In this document: positions 9,899 to 24,800 of the stretch, piece by piece | Layout: the number at the start of each line of letters is the position of its first letter | How positions within the stretch are numbered: the stretch's first letter is position 1 | Assembly (NCBI GenBank): GCA_963995505.1 | Contig: OZ023197.1 | Coordinates: 12,584,475 to 12,648,474 of the forward strand | From: Hypericum androsaemum | Taxonomy: Eukaryota > Streptophyta > Magnoliopsida > Malpighiales > Hypericaceae | Length of the DNA stretch: 64,000 bases | Reading direction: 5' to 3' | Made by a program: the position numbers and the translations under genes | The notes under the pieces: model-generated | What the model was told of the DNA's origin: nothing | What the model saw: the letters and a program-made list of their open reading frames with translations, nothing else | The model's database searches: none

Positions 9899-12800
9899 CT
9901 GCATGAGAAAAAAAAAACAAGATAACTGAGTGAGTATTATGCAACGAGAGATATATTGGAAGAGTAATACCATCATGGGTAGCAAATTTTAAAATCAAAA
10001 TTAGCTGTGTCAGAAAATTCGATGGAATTAGTTTCTAAATGAGAATACTATGCAATGAGACAAGATGATTAAGCAGCTTAAATCAGATGGTTATATTTTC
10101 AAAATCTAGGAGAAAGTAATTGTTTCAAAATTATTGAGCTCACTTATAATTAAGGAGGATATGGTGGAGAAGAGTGAAATTCAAAGTCTTGGCTATGTCA
10201 GCTCCGGGGCAGATCCTTGATCCCCTTCCAAACCCAATAAGACCTTCTAATTTAGCCTTATCATCCTGTAATTGTGAATTAACAAGTCAAAACAACTTCA
10301 TTAACATTTATTTTCACATCGTATTAATTCTTCAATATATTCAAAATATAAAAAAATGAATAAAGGGCCAATAATATATAACTTTATTAGTTTATCAGAT
10401 CACTTGTTGACGTGGGAGTCGTGAGGTGGTAAGAGTTAATGTAAACTGACCACGTATATAACACTTGTCATCGTGGGAGTCATGAGGTGGATAAAAGTTC
10501 ACACACCATGACCACGTGTTTCTTTGGTTAGTCGCTTGCCTTCTTATATGAAGTAGGCTACTTAAGGTTTTTTGGGTCCTTAACTTAATGAAAGCAACAG
10601 AGAAATAAAAAGGGCAACCCCTCACATAGAAAAAGGATTACGAAGTCTAGAAACGAAGTATAAGGACTTGGTCTTGCAAATTCTCTCAAAATATTCGAGA
10701 TATTTAGTCGTGAAAATTATTTTTCTTCGATAAACCGTGAGCAAGAGACAAACCTCGTTACGATCCCGTGAACACTTTACTTCAACAAGTAAGTATATTT
10801 ATGCTTAAATAAATTCGTTCAGATCTATAATTATGGAAAAACCTTCATTGGTATCAGAGCTGTTTGAGGCTTTTGTTCTGATCTAAAAATCTATTTTGGC
10901 AAAGAAATTTTTTCCATGTAATTATTTCTTTGAAAATCGGGATTTTACTCTCTGTTCATGAGAGAAAACCTACTGTTGTCCTTGCGTGCAATAATTAGAA
11001 AGCTCTAGTGATTGTACTGGGATTGTTGCATGCTGTGCGCACAAAAGGACTTCGTCCTTATGTGCAAACGCAGAGAAACTCTGGGATGAATTTGATATTC
11101 GCCCCAAAAATCCCCAATTCGGGGATGAACCTTAATTCCCAATCTGGCGGTGAATCCCTGGTTGAGGTCGACGACCACTGAGAGCACGTTGAGGGCGTTC
11201 AAGGCTGAAATCTTGGCTATGAATGTTCGTCTCCATTCAAGCCGAGACCAAATAAATTCCCTAATGGTTGAGCGTGTTTTCTGTTCCTCAAAGAGGAGAC
11301 GATACTCTAAGAGAGGTAGATATTGTCCAAGAGCAGTAGTATGGAACCATGTCACGAACGGCGATTGTCGGGAATGAAACTGTTTCGGCGACGTGTCTCG
11401 CCGGCCGGATGACTCGTGATTTGGCCGGCGGCTGTACACGCTGAGAGAGGAGTAGACAGTCCAGGCAAAAACCCCATTTTCAAAATTGGGCTTATTGTTC
11501 GATAGATAGGCCAACTTTTGAAACAAAAATAAGTTTTGTTTTAATGCCCTTTACAGGCCTTAGCCCTATTTTCGAAAATGTTTTGAAATTAGGTTGGCTG
11601 ACTCCTTAAGAAAAACAAACCAAATTTTTTTTACGGGCCTGTTCATGGGTCCATAGTGGACCGAGCCCAATGGATTAGAAAATAAAAACAAATAAGGGAA
11701 AAGGCCTCGCGGGCCTAATCCTGCGTTGACTGAGTTAAGAAAGTCAACGCGGGCTCTCATGGACTGATGGGCCTTCCATGTTAGGTTTAGTGACGGGCCT
11801 GACTTGGATTTCATGTTTGACTTAAATTGTTCTTAAGTCAACATGGGCTCTTATATGCGGTATTAAAGATTATGCGAATTTTTTTAACCATGTTGGTTTG
11901 AACAGTTATTATGATAATTTTTAACAAACCTAATATTTTTTGGTTTGAACAGTTATTATGATAATTTTTAACAAACTTAATATTTTTTGGAAGGGTCCGA
12001 AAAATATATAAATTAATTTTTCAATATTTTTGAAGTATGTGTACTAATAAAATGGAAAATTAAACTTAACCGATCACGCAATTAAAGCTCAATTGTGACA
12101 ATATCTTTTAGGCATGCCATTATCGCTATGATTAAAAATTATGATTTTTAATCATTGGAAAATATACAAATATTAACCTAAGTATTTGCATTATGTTGCA
12201 AATTAGCGATATTTTTTAGTGTTTCGGTTTCCGAACATGCATGTCACCCTACCTCATGTTGTTAAAGTATTCAACATGCGAAACTGATACAAAAAAGATG
12301 TATCAGCTCGTAGGGGTACAAAAAAGATGTATCAGCTCGTAGGGGTACAAAAAGGGATAGTAAAATGATATGGGAAGTTCACGTCATTTTGTCATTAAAA
12401 TATACAATAGTGTATAAGAGCTTGAGGATATAACCGCGATCAATTTGACGTACAATGTTCAAAGATCTTCAGGTGATGTTGAAGATAGAGCAATCTGAAG
12501 TCAAATTTATTTTTACTTCTGAAAATGGCACACATAGGGATGCCATGAGACCTCTTATCATTTATCCGAGTGGGAGAGTATCAGAAAGTTTTCCCAATGC
12601 ACCTATGAAGTTGCGAGATGGACTAATTGTAAGCCACTTCTATACTATAAGATGTTCTTATAAATTCGGAGATGATAGTGTCGAGAGGTTAATTGACTCG
12701 ACGTTAGTCGATCACAAAGGGTTAAGTCTTCATTTGATAAGGCGTGAATCATTTTTTGGTTTTGTTAGAAGTTTATTGAACAGTTGTGTTTAGAACTTCA

Positions 12801-15800
12801 TGTATTTTCATGGTAATTTTGTTGTTTATTAAAAGACATGTCTCAATTAAATAAATGTTTACTTAATTGTTAGATTATTATCATGAGAAATATCCACTTG
12901 AATTTACTAAGCGATGAACTTTTAACATTTAAAGTTTAAAATTAACTCTCGGAGGGTGAGGGGAAGGATGCCCGCAACTTTTTTCGAATTCGAGATCAAT
13001 TGACAACGGTTAAAAGTTATGAGTGCATAGTAAATTATTGTATTGCTGAAATAATTCTTGACACACAATTTTTCATAATTTCTCAAAGCTATGTGGATAA
13101 CTATGTGCTAAAAAAATAATAGGTTCTAGAGACTATAAATATGATTATGGTCTAGTCTATGACTGCACTCAATTATTGATCACTTAATGAAAAGATGTCT
13201 ATGTGAGACGTCCAACGTGATCAGTAATCTAGCTATGGCTGGTCACACGCTCAATGTTGACGAAATTCAAAGATTTCCATGCCTGCAAAATGAGATCATA
13301 TAAATGACCCTAGTGCATGTTGATAATGTTATAACATTTCATAAATGCAGAATGTCACCTTTAACTTAAAGAGGGTCAATGACCTCTTAGCGATCGAAGT
13401 CCATCCTAAGGTGGATGAGACTAGTGCTTGTTCCAGTGAGAGCAATAACAAGGTTAACCAATGTGGTGAAGGCAAATGGAATTTTTGGAAAACAAAAGAG
13501 AGAAATTGAACAAACTCAACCCAAAAGAAGAGTTTTGAGGGTGAGAGGAATCAAAAGGTCTAACATTTCTTAGCTGAAGTGTTTTAACTATCATAAGAAA
13601 GGGCATTTTGCAACAGGTTGCATTGTCAACGAGACGAGACACCCAGTTAACTCACTTACGAGTGAATTAAATGTGTCTAGTTCCATCCTTCTAACTGAAG
13701 GTCACTAAATTGTAAGTGATAAATTCAGTAGAGACAGGCTATGTGACAAAGAAACGTGAAATTTTTGTCGAATTTTTGTGAGTACCAATTGGTGCTAGCT
13801 CTATTAATGTTGGTATATATATATACACAAGCAGAAGTAAGAGGGGTTGGCTCATGCAGATTGAACCTACACACCCTGCTTCTATATGACGTGTTATATA
13901 CTCAGAGAAATTAATGGAATTTAATATTTGTTCAAGTTTCAATGGCTCTTAATTTTCGTTGGATAATTGAGTGCAACACACTTAGTTAATTTTTTGGACA
14001 AGTCTTTATTCGTTCTAGTTATTTGTTGAATGGTTTCTCATTAGAGATGTTGATCTTTGAGATTTACATAGTGATGGTTCTTCTGATGTCACAACTCACA
14101 TAACGTCGCAAGGCGATGTTATGTTGTGCAATTCTAGATTTGACCATATTGATCAAGTTCGCATAAATTGTCTAGCTAAGGCAGAACTAAAGGGTAATTT
14201 AGAGAAGGCTAAATTTACCTCCATGCGAACACTTCTAGAAGGAAAAATAATTACGAAATTATTTGACAAAATAACTAGATTTGGTTATTCATTGCAATTA
14301 ATCTATTCAGACATATGTGGTCTAATTGAATATGAGGGCAAGGCATGGGGCCTATTGTTATTTCATCGGCTTTATAAATGACTATATTGTATATAGTCAA
14401 GTCTATCTTGATTTCTCAAACGTCTAAAGCATCGGGTTGCTTCAAGACATTCATAAATTATGAAGAGAAACAATTAGATCGAAAGATCAAGGGTCTACGA
14501 ATTGATTGTAAACGCGAGTATCTTTCCAAATTAAAGCTTATGACGATGATAAACAAATTGAACATCGGTTCTTCATTTCTCGCACACCTCAACAGAATGG
14601 GGTGGCGAAAAGAAGAAATTGAACTCTTCTAGACATGGATAGATATGTTCTAGTCTATGTGCCCTCTAAATCTGTCGCTTCTATTTCTTACGAAATGTGG
14701 CCAGATCGAAAGCCCGATCGAACTACTAATGATCATAAGGGTGTATTTTCTTACGTCCATCTGAGTTTGCATCTTACTAAGATTGTCTTTCTAAGATACT
14801 CAGATGTATCAAAGAGATACATGTTCATGGAAAAATAGATAACAAACGAGTGACAAAATTTGTATCACAAGATGTCATATTCATGAAAAAAATTTTGAAA
14901 TTGGGAGAGGTGAGTAACGATCTTGCCTTGTATGAATTGATGAGCTAGAATTATATGGATCGCTCCTTTCGAGTGGGAGAATTGTGGAGGAGGAAGATGA
15001 TGGTTTACCATCTCCAATTGATCCGGAAGTTCATGATCCAAATGATCTTCATCTTAGTGGGAGTAGAATTCTAAATTTCAGAGGAAGTTTAGAATATAAC
15101 TATACGATTCCTGGTTACGATAAATAGATGAGAGATGTTTATCAAACTGGGATAGATGTAGAGCTAAAAGAATAAGTTTTTTGCGCTAACGACTTAAGGT
15201 CGAAGGTGTAGGAAATGCTCTCTTGAAAAATGGTTCAAGTAAGATTCTTTTAGCAAATCGTGTAAGATGAGAATGAACTTAAGAAGTTTCTGATGCTCTA
15301 TCAACTCCCAATGAGAATGAATTAGTTAAAGCAATGAAGGAAGAATTGACTTCCATAAAACCGAGCCATGTGAGAATTGGTTGACCTACTTAAGAGCGTG
15401 AGGCAATTAAGAATTTATGAATTCTTAGGATTAAGCGCAAAAGACTCGATTAACTGCCAAAGGATTCACACAATGTAAAGGAATTGACTATGAGGAGTCA
15501 TTCTCGGTTGTTGTAAAATGCATGCCCATTAGGTTTATTCTGGCTATATTAACTTACTTTGTATAGAGTATACAGGCTGCATTTCTTGATGGATAATTGG
15601 ATGAAGAAACCTATATGGTTCAACCAAAAGGTTACATCCAAAAGAATGAGGCGGCAAACGTAGAGTTTGCTAATTGTTGAGATCAGCTCTTGGCCTCACA
15701 CAGTCTTCAAGACAATGTTGTACTCGTCATTTCACAATTCGATCATAATTTAAATATGTCGTATGATTTTGAATTGATTGACGATTACTATGATGTCTAT

Positions 15801-18800
15801 ATTAAATGTACATTATATGTAGATGAAATATGAATAGCCGAAAATGATTTGGGATATCTTAATAAGGTCAAATGTGAATTTCGACCAACTTTGAACTTAA
15901 AGATGTGAGAGAGGCTGATTACATACTCGAAGTTAAGATTTCGAGGAACCATTTGAGTTCAACGATTTAATTGTGATGACAGCAATCTCAAGAACGTCCT
16001 AATAGTCAAAAGGTCATTTTTCTCAAAAAAGGCTTGTATCCGAAAATACCTCAGAGTTAAAGGATATGATGAATGTCATTTAAGCAAATGTTCTGGATTG
16101 TCTCAATCCAAGCATAGCACATTGACAAGCGTCAAAGAAATTATGGAGTACTTGAACACAAATACATAATACTCATCAATGTTATCAAGGTCAAGACCTG
16201 ATATTGAGGGGTTTAGCTTATAACGATTGGGCATGAAATATGGACAAGTGAAAATCCATAATAGGGTATATTTTTCTTGCTAGGGGAGGTGCTATTTTAT
16301 GGAGTAGCATGAAACAGACTTGTTTCTATCTCTCTGTCAACTATGAAGGCTTAATGAATAACTTTCGTAGTTGCTATGCAAGAGAAGGTATGGTTGAAGA
16401 GAGTCTTAAACCATTTTATCTTACCCACCTCAGAAGAACGAGTGAGCATATTTTACTATATGGTTGTGTGTAAAGAAATGAGCAAACACATATCTATGAG
16501 AGATATAGTAGCATATCCAATGACTAAGTGTTTACTAAAAGATGTGTTTGAAAAATATGTCAGGTACCAAGATTTGCGAAAGGTGTTATTTTTGGCTCAT
16601 ATCATGAACATTGAATTTGTCATTAAATAAAATTGATATTATTTTGGTAGTATAATTGTGAATGTTATTTTGAGTAACATTTACTAATGCATGTCGGACA
16701 GAGAAGTAGCCCACTCACACGGGTGTTTATCTCAGTGGGAGTCAATGGGTTGATTCTTGATTGAGATGAGGTAATTTTAGAACAAGATTAAATATCGAGT
16801 GTCTGTTCTAAAATACGAACGCCGTCTTGCTTAACTATAAGAAAAGATCTTGTTAAAGCGCAAGATTATGAATAATGCAAGCAATAGATGTTGCATTAAA
16901 TAAGTTTTGGAACTTATAGGATTATTTAGAATCCAATGGTAAGAAGTAAGTTGAACTTACCATAATTCTGTCTTGATAGCCTAGAGCAGTCTTTAGGAAG
17001 ACTAAAGCCGTTGTTCGTAAACATTGAGGCTGGTGCTCTAGTATGGTGTTATTTGTGAAAGACATGCGCTCCTTTTAGAGGAATGAACACCATAGTACAT
17101 GGATCGTATCATGTGTACTTTACGACCAATGGATGGGAAATTAATTAATTACTGTGTGATTTCAATTTCCCTAGTGTGAGACCAATTTCGAAAACTATGG
17201 TTTCCGAACTCTACCCTTAAGATCTTAAACATATTTTGGAAGTATGATTCAATGCTGCTAGCTTGGAAAGTCTTTAAAGGGTCATGGTTAGATTCGACCT
17301 GGCAAGGCTGACTGGAAAAGCAGGCTGGATCATGATGAAAGGAATATTGTAAAGGGAGAAAGTTTTCTATCGATCACATTCTCGAAGCTTCGTGGTTCAC
17401 CGGTATACTTATTACGTTGTGAGCAACACAATAGTGAACAGGTATACTTATTACGTTGTGAGCAACACAATAGTGAACACGAATAGATTGTTTCAGAAAT
17501 TACTTGTGGAAACAATGAATGTGAGATAAGACCTAGGGTAAGGCATATTTTACGTAATGGAGGTAATTGAGAAGCTATCATTCAAGTTGCCGTTCTATGC
17601 TCTTGAGTTTAGCTAAGTGCACTCGATGTATGCTGGTCGCACGATAGCTATCTGTCAAGCATGAAATGAGAAAATATTGATTATGATCAATCATGTGTGA
17701 ATGGGAGATATTAGTTTATCACCCATGTTGACGTGGGAGTCGTGAGGTGGTAAGAGTTAATGTAAACTTACCACGTATACAACACTTGTCATCGTGGGAG
17801 TCATGAGGTGGATTAAAGTTCACTCACCATGACCACGTGTTTCTTTGGTTAGTCGCTTGCCTTCTTATATGAAGTAGGCTGCTTAAGGTTTTTTGGGTCC
17901 TTAAGTGAATGAAAGCAACAGAGAAATAAAAAGAGCAACCCCTCACATAGAAAAAGGATTACGAAGCCTAGAAACCAAGTATAAGGACTTGGTCTTGCAA
18001 ATTCTCTCAAAATATTCAAGGCATTTAGTCGTGAAAATTATTCTTGCTTCGATAAATCGTGAGGAAGAATTGATCAGTGACAAATCTCGTTACGATCTTG
18101 TGAATACTGCACTTCAACAAGTAAGTATATTTATGTTTAAATAAATTCGTTCATTTATTAATCTAAGGTTTTAATTATAAGATTATGATCTATAATTATG
18201 GAAAAACCTTCAAACTTACAGCCCATCTCGAAGGATTAAAACTTTTTGGGTCAATATGAATTTGGGGATTCATATGTTCCGCTCTACTTGAGAGACAAAC
18301 TCTCCAACCTTTCGGGATATGATAACCTTGAAATTGAGAATATAGAGGTAAATATCATCAAATTAATTGAATTGCGTTTAGGAAAAGAACATATAAATTG
18401 CAAAATGAAATATTGGACCATGAGGTGATTAATTTGACTAACCATTGATGTTAACATCCTCTTTCGCCACTCGGAAAAAAAGAAATTGGATGCTTAAGCG
18501 CAATGTTTCGTCGAACACCTGCATTAAATGTGCGTCGCAAACCTTTTTAGATTAATTAATGCTAGACCTAGGGCCATTAGTCACCCATTATTGGACAAAA
18601 ATGGGCCCAGGCCCAAAAAGCCGACACGTGGCACGCCACACGGCAAATCTACTGAGCAGCTTCGCCACGTGGCAAATGCGTGGCATGCCACGTGACAAAG
18701 CTATTGGGTAGCTTCGACACGTGGCGCACATGTGAGAGCCAGACCTCCCTATAAAAGGGAGAAAGAGATGGTGACCATATTGTAGTTATCCCATTCTAAT

Positions 18801-21800
18801 ACACACATCCGAGGACTTATTACAGATTAATTTTAGTAGTTCTCAGATTTTGCAAAGTAAGAAAACTCGTGGAAATCGTTTACGTATCCGATCCGTTTGT
18901 GATCGTAAACCACCGGTGACAATATCTCGTTATCCGATCATGTGTGAAACACGCTACAACAAGTCTTGTTATTTATTAATGAATTTATTTTATTAATTAT
19001 GAGATAATTAACTCATAATTATGTGTTAATTATGGGTCAGATCCTTCAATTGGTATCAGAGCTTGCTTAGATATTGTTCTAGTTGCTATATCATTTTTGA
19101 AATCAAGTTTAATTGTGAATATTTGGTTCAAAAATCGAGTTTAATTGTGATTTTTAATGAAAATTACAATCTGGTGTACTTTATTGTAATCAATTTAAAA
19201 TCAACGAGAAAAATTGAAATTTTTCCAACCACTCGGGAAAAATTTGTGCATGCGCGAAACTTTAAGGCTCTAAAGTGAAATTTGGCCATCTACGTGGCAC
19301 CTGCGTGTCATGTCCATCGGTAAAAATTTTGAGAAAGTTTTGGGATTAAACTAAAATTTGTCATTTTAGTTTAATCCCGAAATCCCTAATCGGGCGATTT
19401 TGGGGGTGACTTTTCCACAAATCGTAAATCCTTAGAAATCTGTTGATTTTCGACAATTTCGACGCCGTCGATCAACGTAGATCGATTCTCCGGCGTGTTT
19501 TCGACGTTTCGATACCATCTTTATGGATCGACGTCGCAGGAATTGTTCGATCGAAGCTCAGAACTTCGTCGGCGACCGAAAGAGAGTAGACGACGGCGAA
19601 GGAGAACGGTGGCACGACAGGCCGTGCGATCGGTTCGGTCGTGATCGGAAGGCCACGGCGAGTCGAACGCGATAGATGGCGGACGCTGACTCGCCGCCGT
19701 TAGAGAGCGGTCGTAAGAGGGTGATTCGGAGGTGATTTCGTCTTCGCAGTCGGGGAGAGAGAATGTGAAAGGAAAAAATATGAGTGGCAAAATCGTAATT
19801 TTATGATTTTCCTGGAAATTTTTATACCCCGGTTCGATTCAATTGAAACTGGACGAATTAGTCTGGTTCTTGGTTCGACCAAATTCGATTTTGGCCAAGT
19901 CAAAATTGGGGAGAATTTAATTTTTATTGGATTTAATTGGATAGATTGTTTTTTATTCAATAAAATTCAATAAAAATTAAATTCTACTTAAGTCAAAATT
20001 GGCCAAAATCAAATTTGGTCGAACCAAGAACCAAACCAATTCATCCTCATAGTCTATTCCTTCCTGTTGTTTGAATCCTTGTGCAACTAAGCGAGCTTTG
20101 TACCTTTCGATACAACCATCTTCTTTACGCTTAATCTTGAGAACTCATTTGTTCCCAATTGCCCTACGTCCACTAGGCAGATCAACCAATTCCCAAATAT
20201 GGTTTTTCTTCATCGAAGCCATCTCTTCCTTCATTGCTTTAATCCATTCATTTTTATCAGGAGATGATAGAGCAGCAGAAACATTCTTGGGTTCATTCTC
20301 ATCTTGTAGGATTGCCAAAAGAATCTCACTTGGACCATTGTTATCTTTCAATGATACCAAGAAAGCATTAGCAGGCATTCAACATCAAATCGTTTGCCTG
20401 GAATGCTAGTTCTTTTGGTTCTACGAAGTTCACGGTTTTGATTAACATCTCTAATATATTCATCATAACCAAGAATAGTACTCCCACTAAAGGGATGATC
20501 CATACTCCCACTGGAATTTAGAAATGTACTCACACTAGGATCGTGAACTACCGGATCCTTTTGAGATGGAAAAACTTGATTTTCCTCCATAACTCTCCCA
20601 CTCAGTTCGAGCGATCCAGATGATTCTGCCTCGTCAATTTCGTATAACGTAAGATCACTACTTACGTCTTCCAATTTCGGAAAAATATTTTCAAAAAATG
20701 TGACATCTCGTGATTCAAATTCTGTCACTTGTCCATTTTGAGTTCACCTACGAAAACGTATCCCTTTGATACTTCAGAGTATCTTATAAAGATACTCTGC
20801 CTACCTCTCGTCCTAATTTACCGAAAGAACTAGAGGTATAATGGACATAAGACTCACACCCCCATTGTCTTAAATAGCTTAGATCGGATTTTTGACATGT
20901 CCACATTTCGTAAGGAGTGGTGGTGACAGATTTAGAGGGGACTCAGTTTAGAACATATGCGGCAGTAAGGAGCGCATCGCCATAAAATGATATAGGCAAA
21001 TTTGCCTCAACCATCATAGATCTAACTAGGTCAAGAAGGGTTCTGTTCCTTCTTTCTGCTACCCCATTTTGTTGAGGTGTATAAGGAATGGACAACTGAT
21101 GTTCAATTCCTTTTTTTTGGTACAGAGTATTAAATTCATCAGAAAGATACTCACGGCCACGATCTGTTCGTAAGGCCTTAATCTTTCTATCATGTTGATT
21201 CTCAGCAAAATTCATAAAAATCTTGAAACAACTAAATGTTTCAGATTTGTGAGAAATCAAATAGACTTGATCATACTTAGTATAGTCATCTATAAATGTG
21301 ATGAAGTATTACGCTCCATGTCTAGCCTTCACATTCATTGGACCACAAACATCATAATGAATTAACTGCAATGGAAATGTGGCTCTAGTTCCTTTACCAA
21401 ATAGTTTTCTTATCAATTTTTCTTCTAGACATTGTTGGCATGCAGGTAAAATAGCTTTTTCTAAATTACCTAATAGTCCTGCCTTAGCTAGACGATTCAT
21501 GCGATCTTGACCAATATAGCCCAATCTAGAATGTCACAAATTAACGTCATCGAGATGACGTTTGCACATTAGTGACTAAGAAAAAATAAGATTTTGATAA
21601 CTGATCAACATCCATAATTAAGAAACCACCTGCTTTAAAACCAGATCCATAAAAAACGTGTTCTAAAAACAACTGTACATAACTATTCTCAAACAGCAAT
21701 CGAAAGCCAAGAGCCATCAAGGCTGAGACAGAAATTAAGTTTCAGAAAATTTCTGGAGCAAACAGCACATCATGTAGAAATAGGGTACGTCCATGACGCA

Positions 21801-24800
21801 GGTTTAATTTACATGTACCCATACCCTTAACATCCACTCGTGTGTTGTTACCAACAAAAATGTATTTTGCTCCTACCGGCAACTGTCGAAAATCAACAAA
21901 AGCTTCACGATCTTTTGTTACATGGTCGGTCGTTCCTGAATCAATCACCCGAATCTTTCTTTTAGAGCATCCCATAGGTCCTTTGCATTGTCATAGACAC
22001 GAAACTGCCTGGTAATATCATCCATCATCGCACTTAGCAAAATGGGACGAGCAGTAGAGTTCTTCTTTTTCCAAGCTATAAAAGCGTCACTATCACGCTT
22101 ATGTTGTGCGGTGGTACATGACTCAGGTTCAACTAATATTGTAGATATCATCTCAAGAACATCTTGTTGTTCTAGCACATACAATATTTTCATACTCCAG
22201 TTATCGTAGTTGTCACAATTAAGCTTCAACTCCTTGTTGAGTTCAGCGACAATCGATTTGAAAGCAATCGACATAACTAACGAAAATTATAAACAAAAAA
22301 TTAAGGAGTCATTATTAGCAATATGATACAAATTTACTATACGTTATAACTCCGAATGATATAAAGTCCTTGACTAATCTCGAATTTAAAGTAGGTCACG
22401 GGTGTGTTTCCCCTTACCCTTCAAGAATTAATCTCAAACTTTAACCATCCTAAGTTCTTTGATAGTAAATACATGTGGATATAACACGAGCAATCAAATA
22501 AACACATTATATAATCACAAAAATAAAAAGCTCACAAGCCTTTTATTTATATATACAAGGATATACATGAAATTTTGAATACACATATGTACATAAAGCT
22601 TCTATGAATACCTAGTATATAACAAAGTTTCCCAAAACGACATATGTATATGGAAACTTTCAATAAGACATATTAAAATACATTAAGGATCTATTTATAG
22701 ACCTAAGAGGATTCAAACAGTCATAACTAGGATAGGTGCAGAATCTAAAATCCACACCGCACATGAAATGGGAAAACTATAAAAGTATCCCAGGCTACAG
22801 TAGCGACGTATCATACGTCCACTACGTAGTTCCATAGGAGGATTGGGGATCATTTCCTCCAGAAGTCCTTTATTCTGTAAATAAAAGACTAACCCCGCCA
22901 GTGCATCTCTGTGTGAACAATCCTCAGGTTGTAGGAAAAATTCTATTTTTTTCTTAATCCTGAGTGTGATCAAAAGATCACTGAACATGGAAGGCCAATC
23001 CTCTCCATGGTCGTATCCTCATGCCCAGATGTAATCCTGCATCTTTTGATGAACATTCTCTATATGTTCCATTAGAACATACATATCGTCCTTTGGTTGT
23101 CGACTTGAAATGCGACACTTGAGTATACCTTCACGTATTTCACGTGCACAAAAATTTCGGTACACAACCGTCTTATATTTCATCATCGTTAATCTGCAAC
23201 ATATGCAAGTTAATTTTGGGTCAATACACATATTTACCCAATGATCAAAAATACATAATTTTTAATCAAACGATGAACACATATTCAAATGATCTGTTCA
23301 ATTCTAGATTCTTAAATGTAATTGTATATTATGTTCAATATATTTCAGAACTTATTCCAAAATATATTCAAGACTTTTGTTGATTATGATCAATAATGTG
23401 TGAGTGGGAGATGTTGGACCTAGGGCCGTTAGTCACCCATTATTGGGCAAAAATGGGCCCATGCCTATTAGGTGGGCTTTTGGGCAGACATGGGGCACAC
23501 CACGCGGCAAATCTACTGAGTAGCATCGCCATGTGGCGGACGCGTGGCAAAGCTATTGGGTAGCTTCGACACGTGGCGCACATGTGAGAGCCGGACCTCC
23601 CTATAAAAGGGAGAAAGTGCTGGTGACCATATGGTAGTTATCCCATTCTAATACACACATCAGAGGACTTATTACGGATTAGTTCCAGTAGTTCTCAGAT
23701 TTTGCAAAGTAAGAAAATTCATGGAAATCATTTACGTATCTGATCTGTTTGTGATCGTAAACCGCCGGTGACAATATCTCGTTATTCGATCCGTTTGTGA
23801 AGCACGCTACAACAAGTAAGTCTTGTTATTTATTAAAGAATTTATTTCATTAATAATGAAGTAATTAACTCATAATTATGTGTTAATTATAGGTCAGATC
23901 TTTCAATTGGTATCAGAGCTTGCTTAGTTATTGTTCGGGTTGTTATGTGATTTTTAAAATCAACTTTAATTGTTAATATTTGGTTCAAAAATCGAGTTTA
24001 ATTGTGATTTTTAATAAAAATTACAATCTGGTGTACTTTATTGTAATCAATTTAAAATTAATGGGAATAAATTGAAATTTGTCCAACCACGCGGGTAAAA
24101 TTTGCGCACGTGCAAAACGTTAAGGTACTAAAGTAAAATTTGACCATTTACGTGGCACCTGGGTGTCATGTCCTTCGGTGAAAATTTTGGAAAAGTTTTG
24201 GGATTAGAAAATTTCCATTTCAGTTTAACCCCGAAATCCCTAATCGTGTGATTTGGGGGTGATTTTTTCCCAAATCGTAAATCCTTAGAAATCCGTTGAT
24301 TTTTGACAATTTCGATGTCGCAGATCAACGTAGATCGATTCTCTGGCGTGTTCCCGACGTTTCGATACCATCTTTATGGATCGACGTCGCCGGAATTGTT
24401 TGATCAAATCTCGAAACTTCGCCGGCGACCGAAAGAGAGTAGACGACGGCAAAGGAGAACGGCGGCACGACAGGCCGTGTGACCGGTTCGGTCGTGACCG
24501 GGAGGTCGCGGCAAGTCGAACGCGACCGGTGGTGGACGCTGACTCGCCGATGTGAGAGCGGTCGTAGGAGGGTGATTTGGAGGGGAAAAATCTGCGAGGG
24601 GCAAAATCTTAATTTCACGATTTTTTCGAAAATTTTTATACCCCGGTTCGATTCAATTAAAATCGGACAAATTGGTCTGGTTCTTGGTTCGACCGAATTC
24701 GATTTTGGTCATTCAAAATTGGGCAGAATTTAATTTTTATTGGATTTAATTGGATAAATTATTTTTTATTCAATAAAAATTCATTAAAAATAATAAATAA

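Larger units (their letters stand above)
10380..18217 (+). mobile_element. Degenerate Ty1/copia element 1 with target duplication
   Basis: The element proper is 10385-18212, flanked by the 5-bp duplication aactt (10380-10384 and 18213-18217). The 5' LTR is 463 bp and the 3' LTR 504 bp; most of the difference is a deletion of about 37 bp near the end of the 5' LTR. The primer site tggtatcagagc (10849-10860) is one base past the LTR. gag, integrase, RT and RNase H relics follow in plus orientation, full of stops and indels. It sits in an intron of the minus-strand CYP88-like gene, seven bases past the splice donor at 18218-18219. Confidence 0.92.

Noticed and set aside
10140..10143. TGA directly after LLNYK in the heme exon as an inactivating stop
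   Set aside because: gtgagc at that point is a good donor and a matching, phase-compatible last exon exists at 9805-9898.
11005..11526. 173-codon minus-strand frame in the leader of copia element 1
   Set aside because: No recognisable motif and located in a retroelement leader; chance openness is likely.
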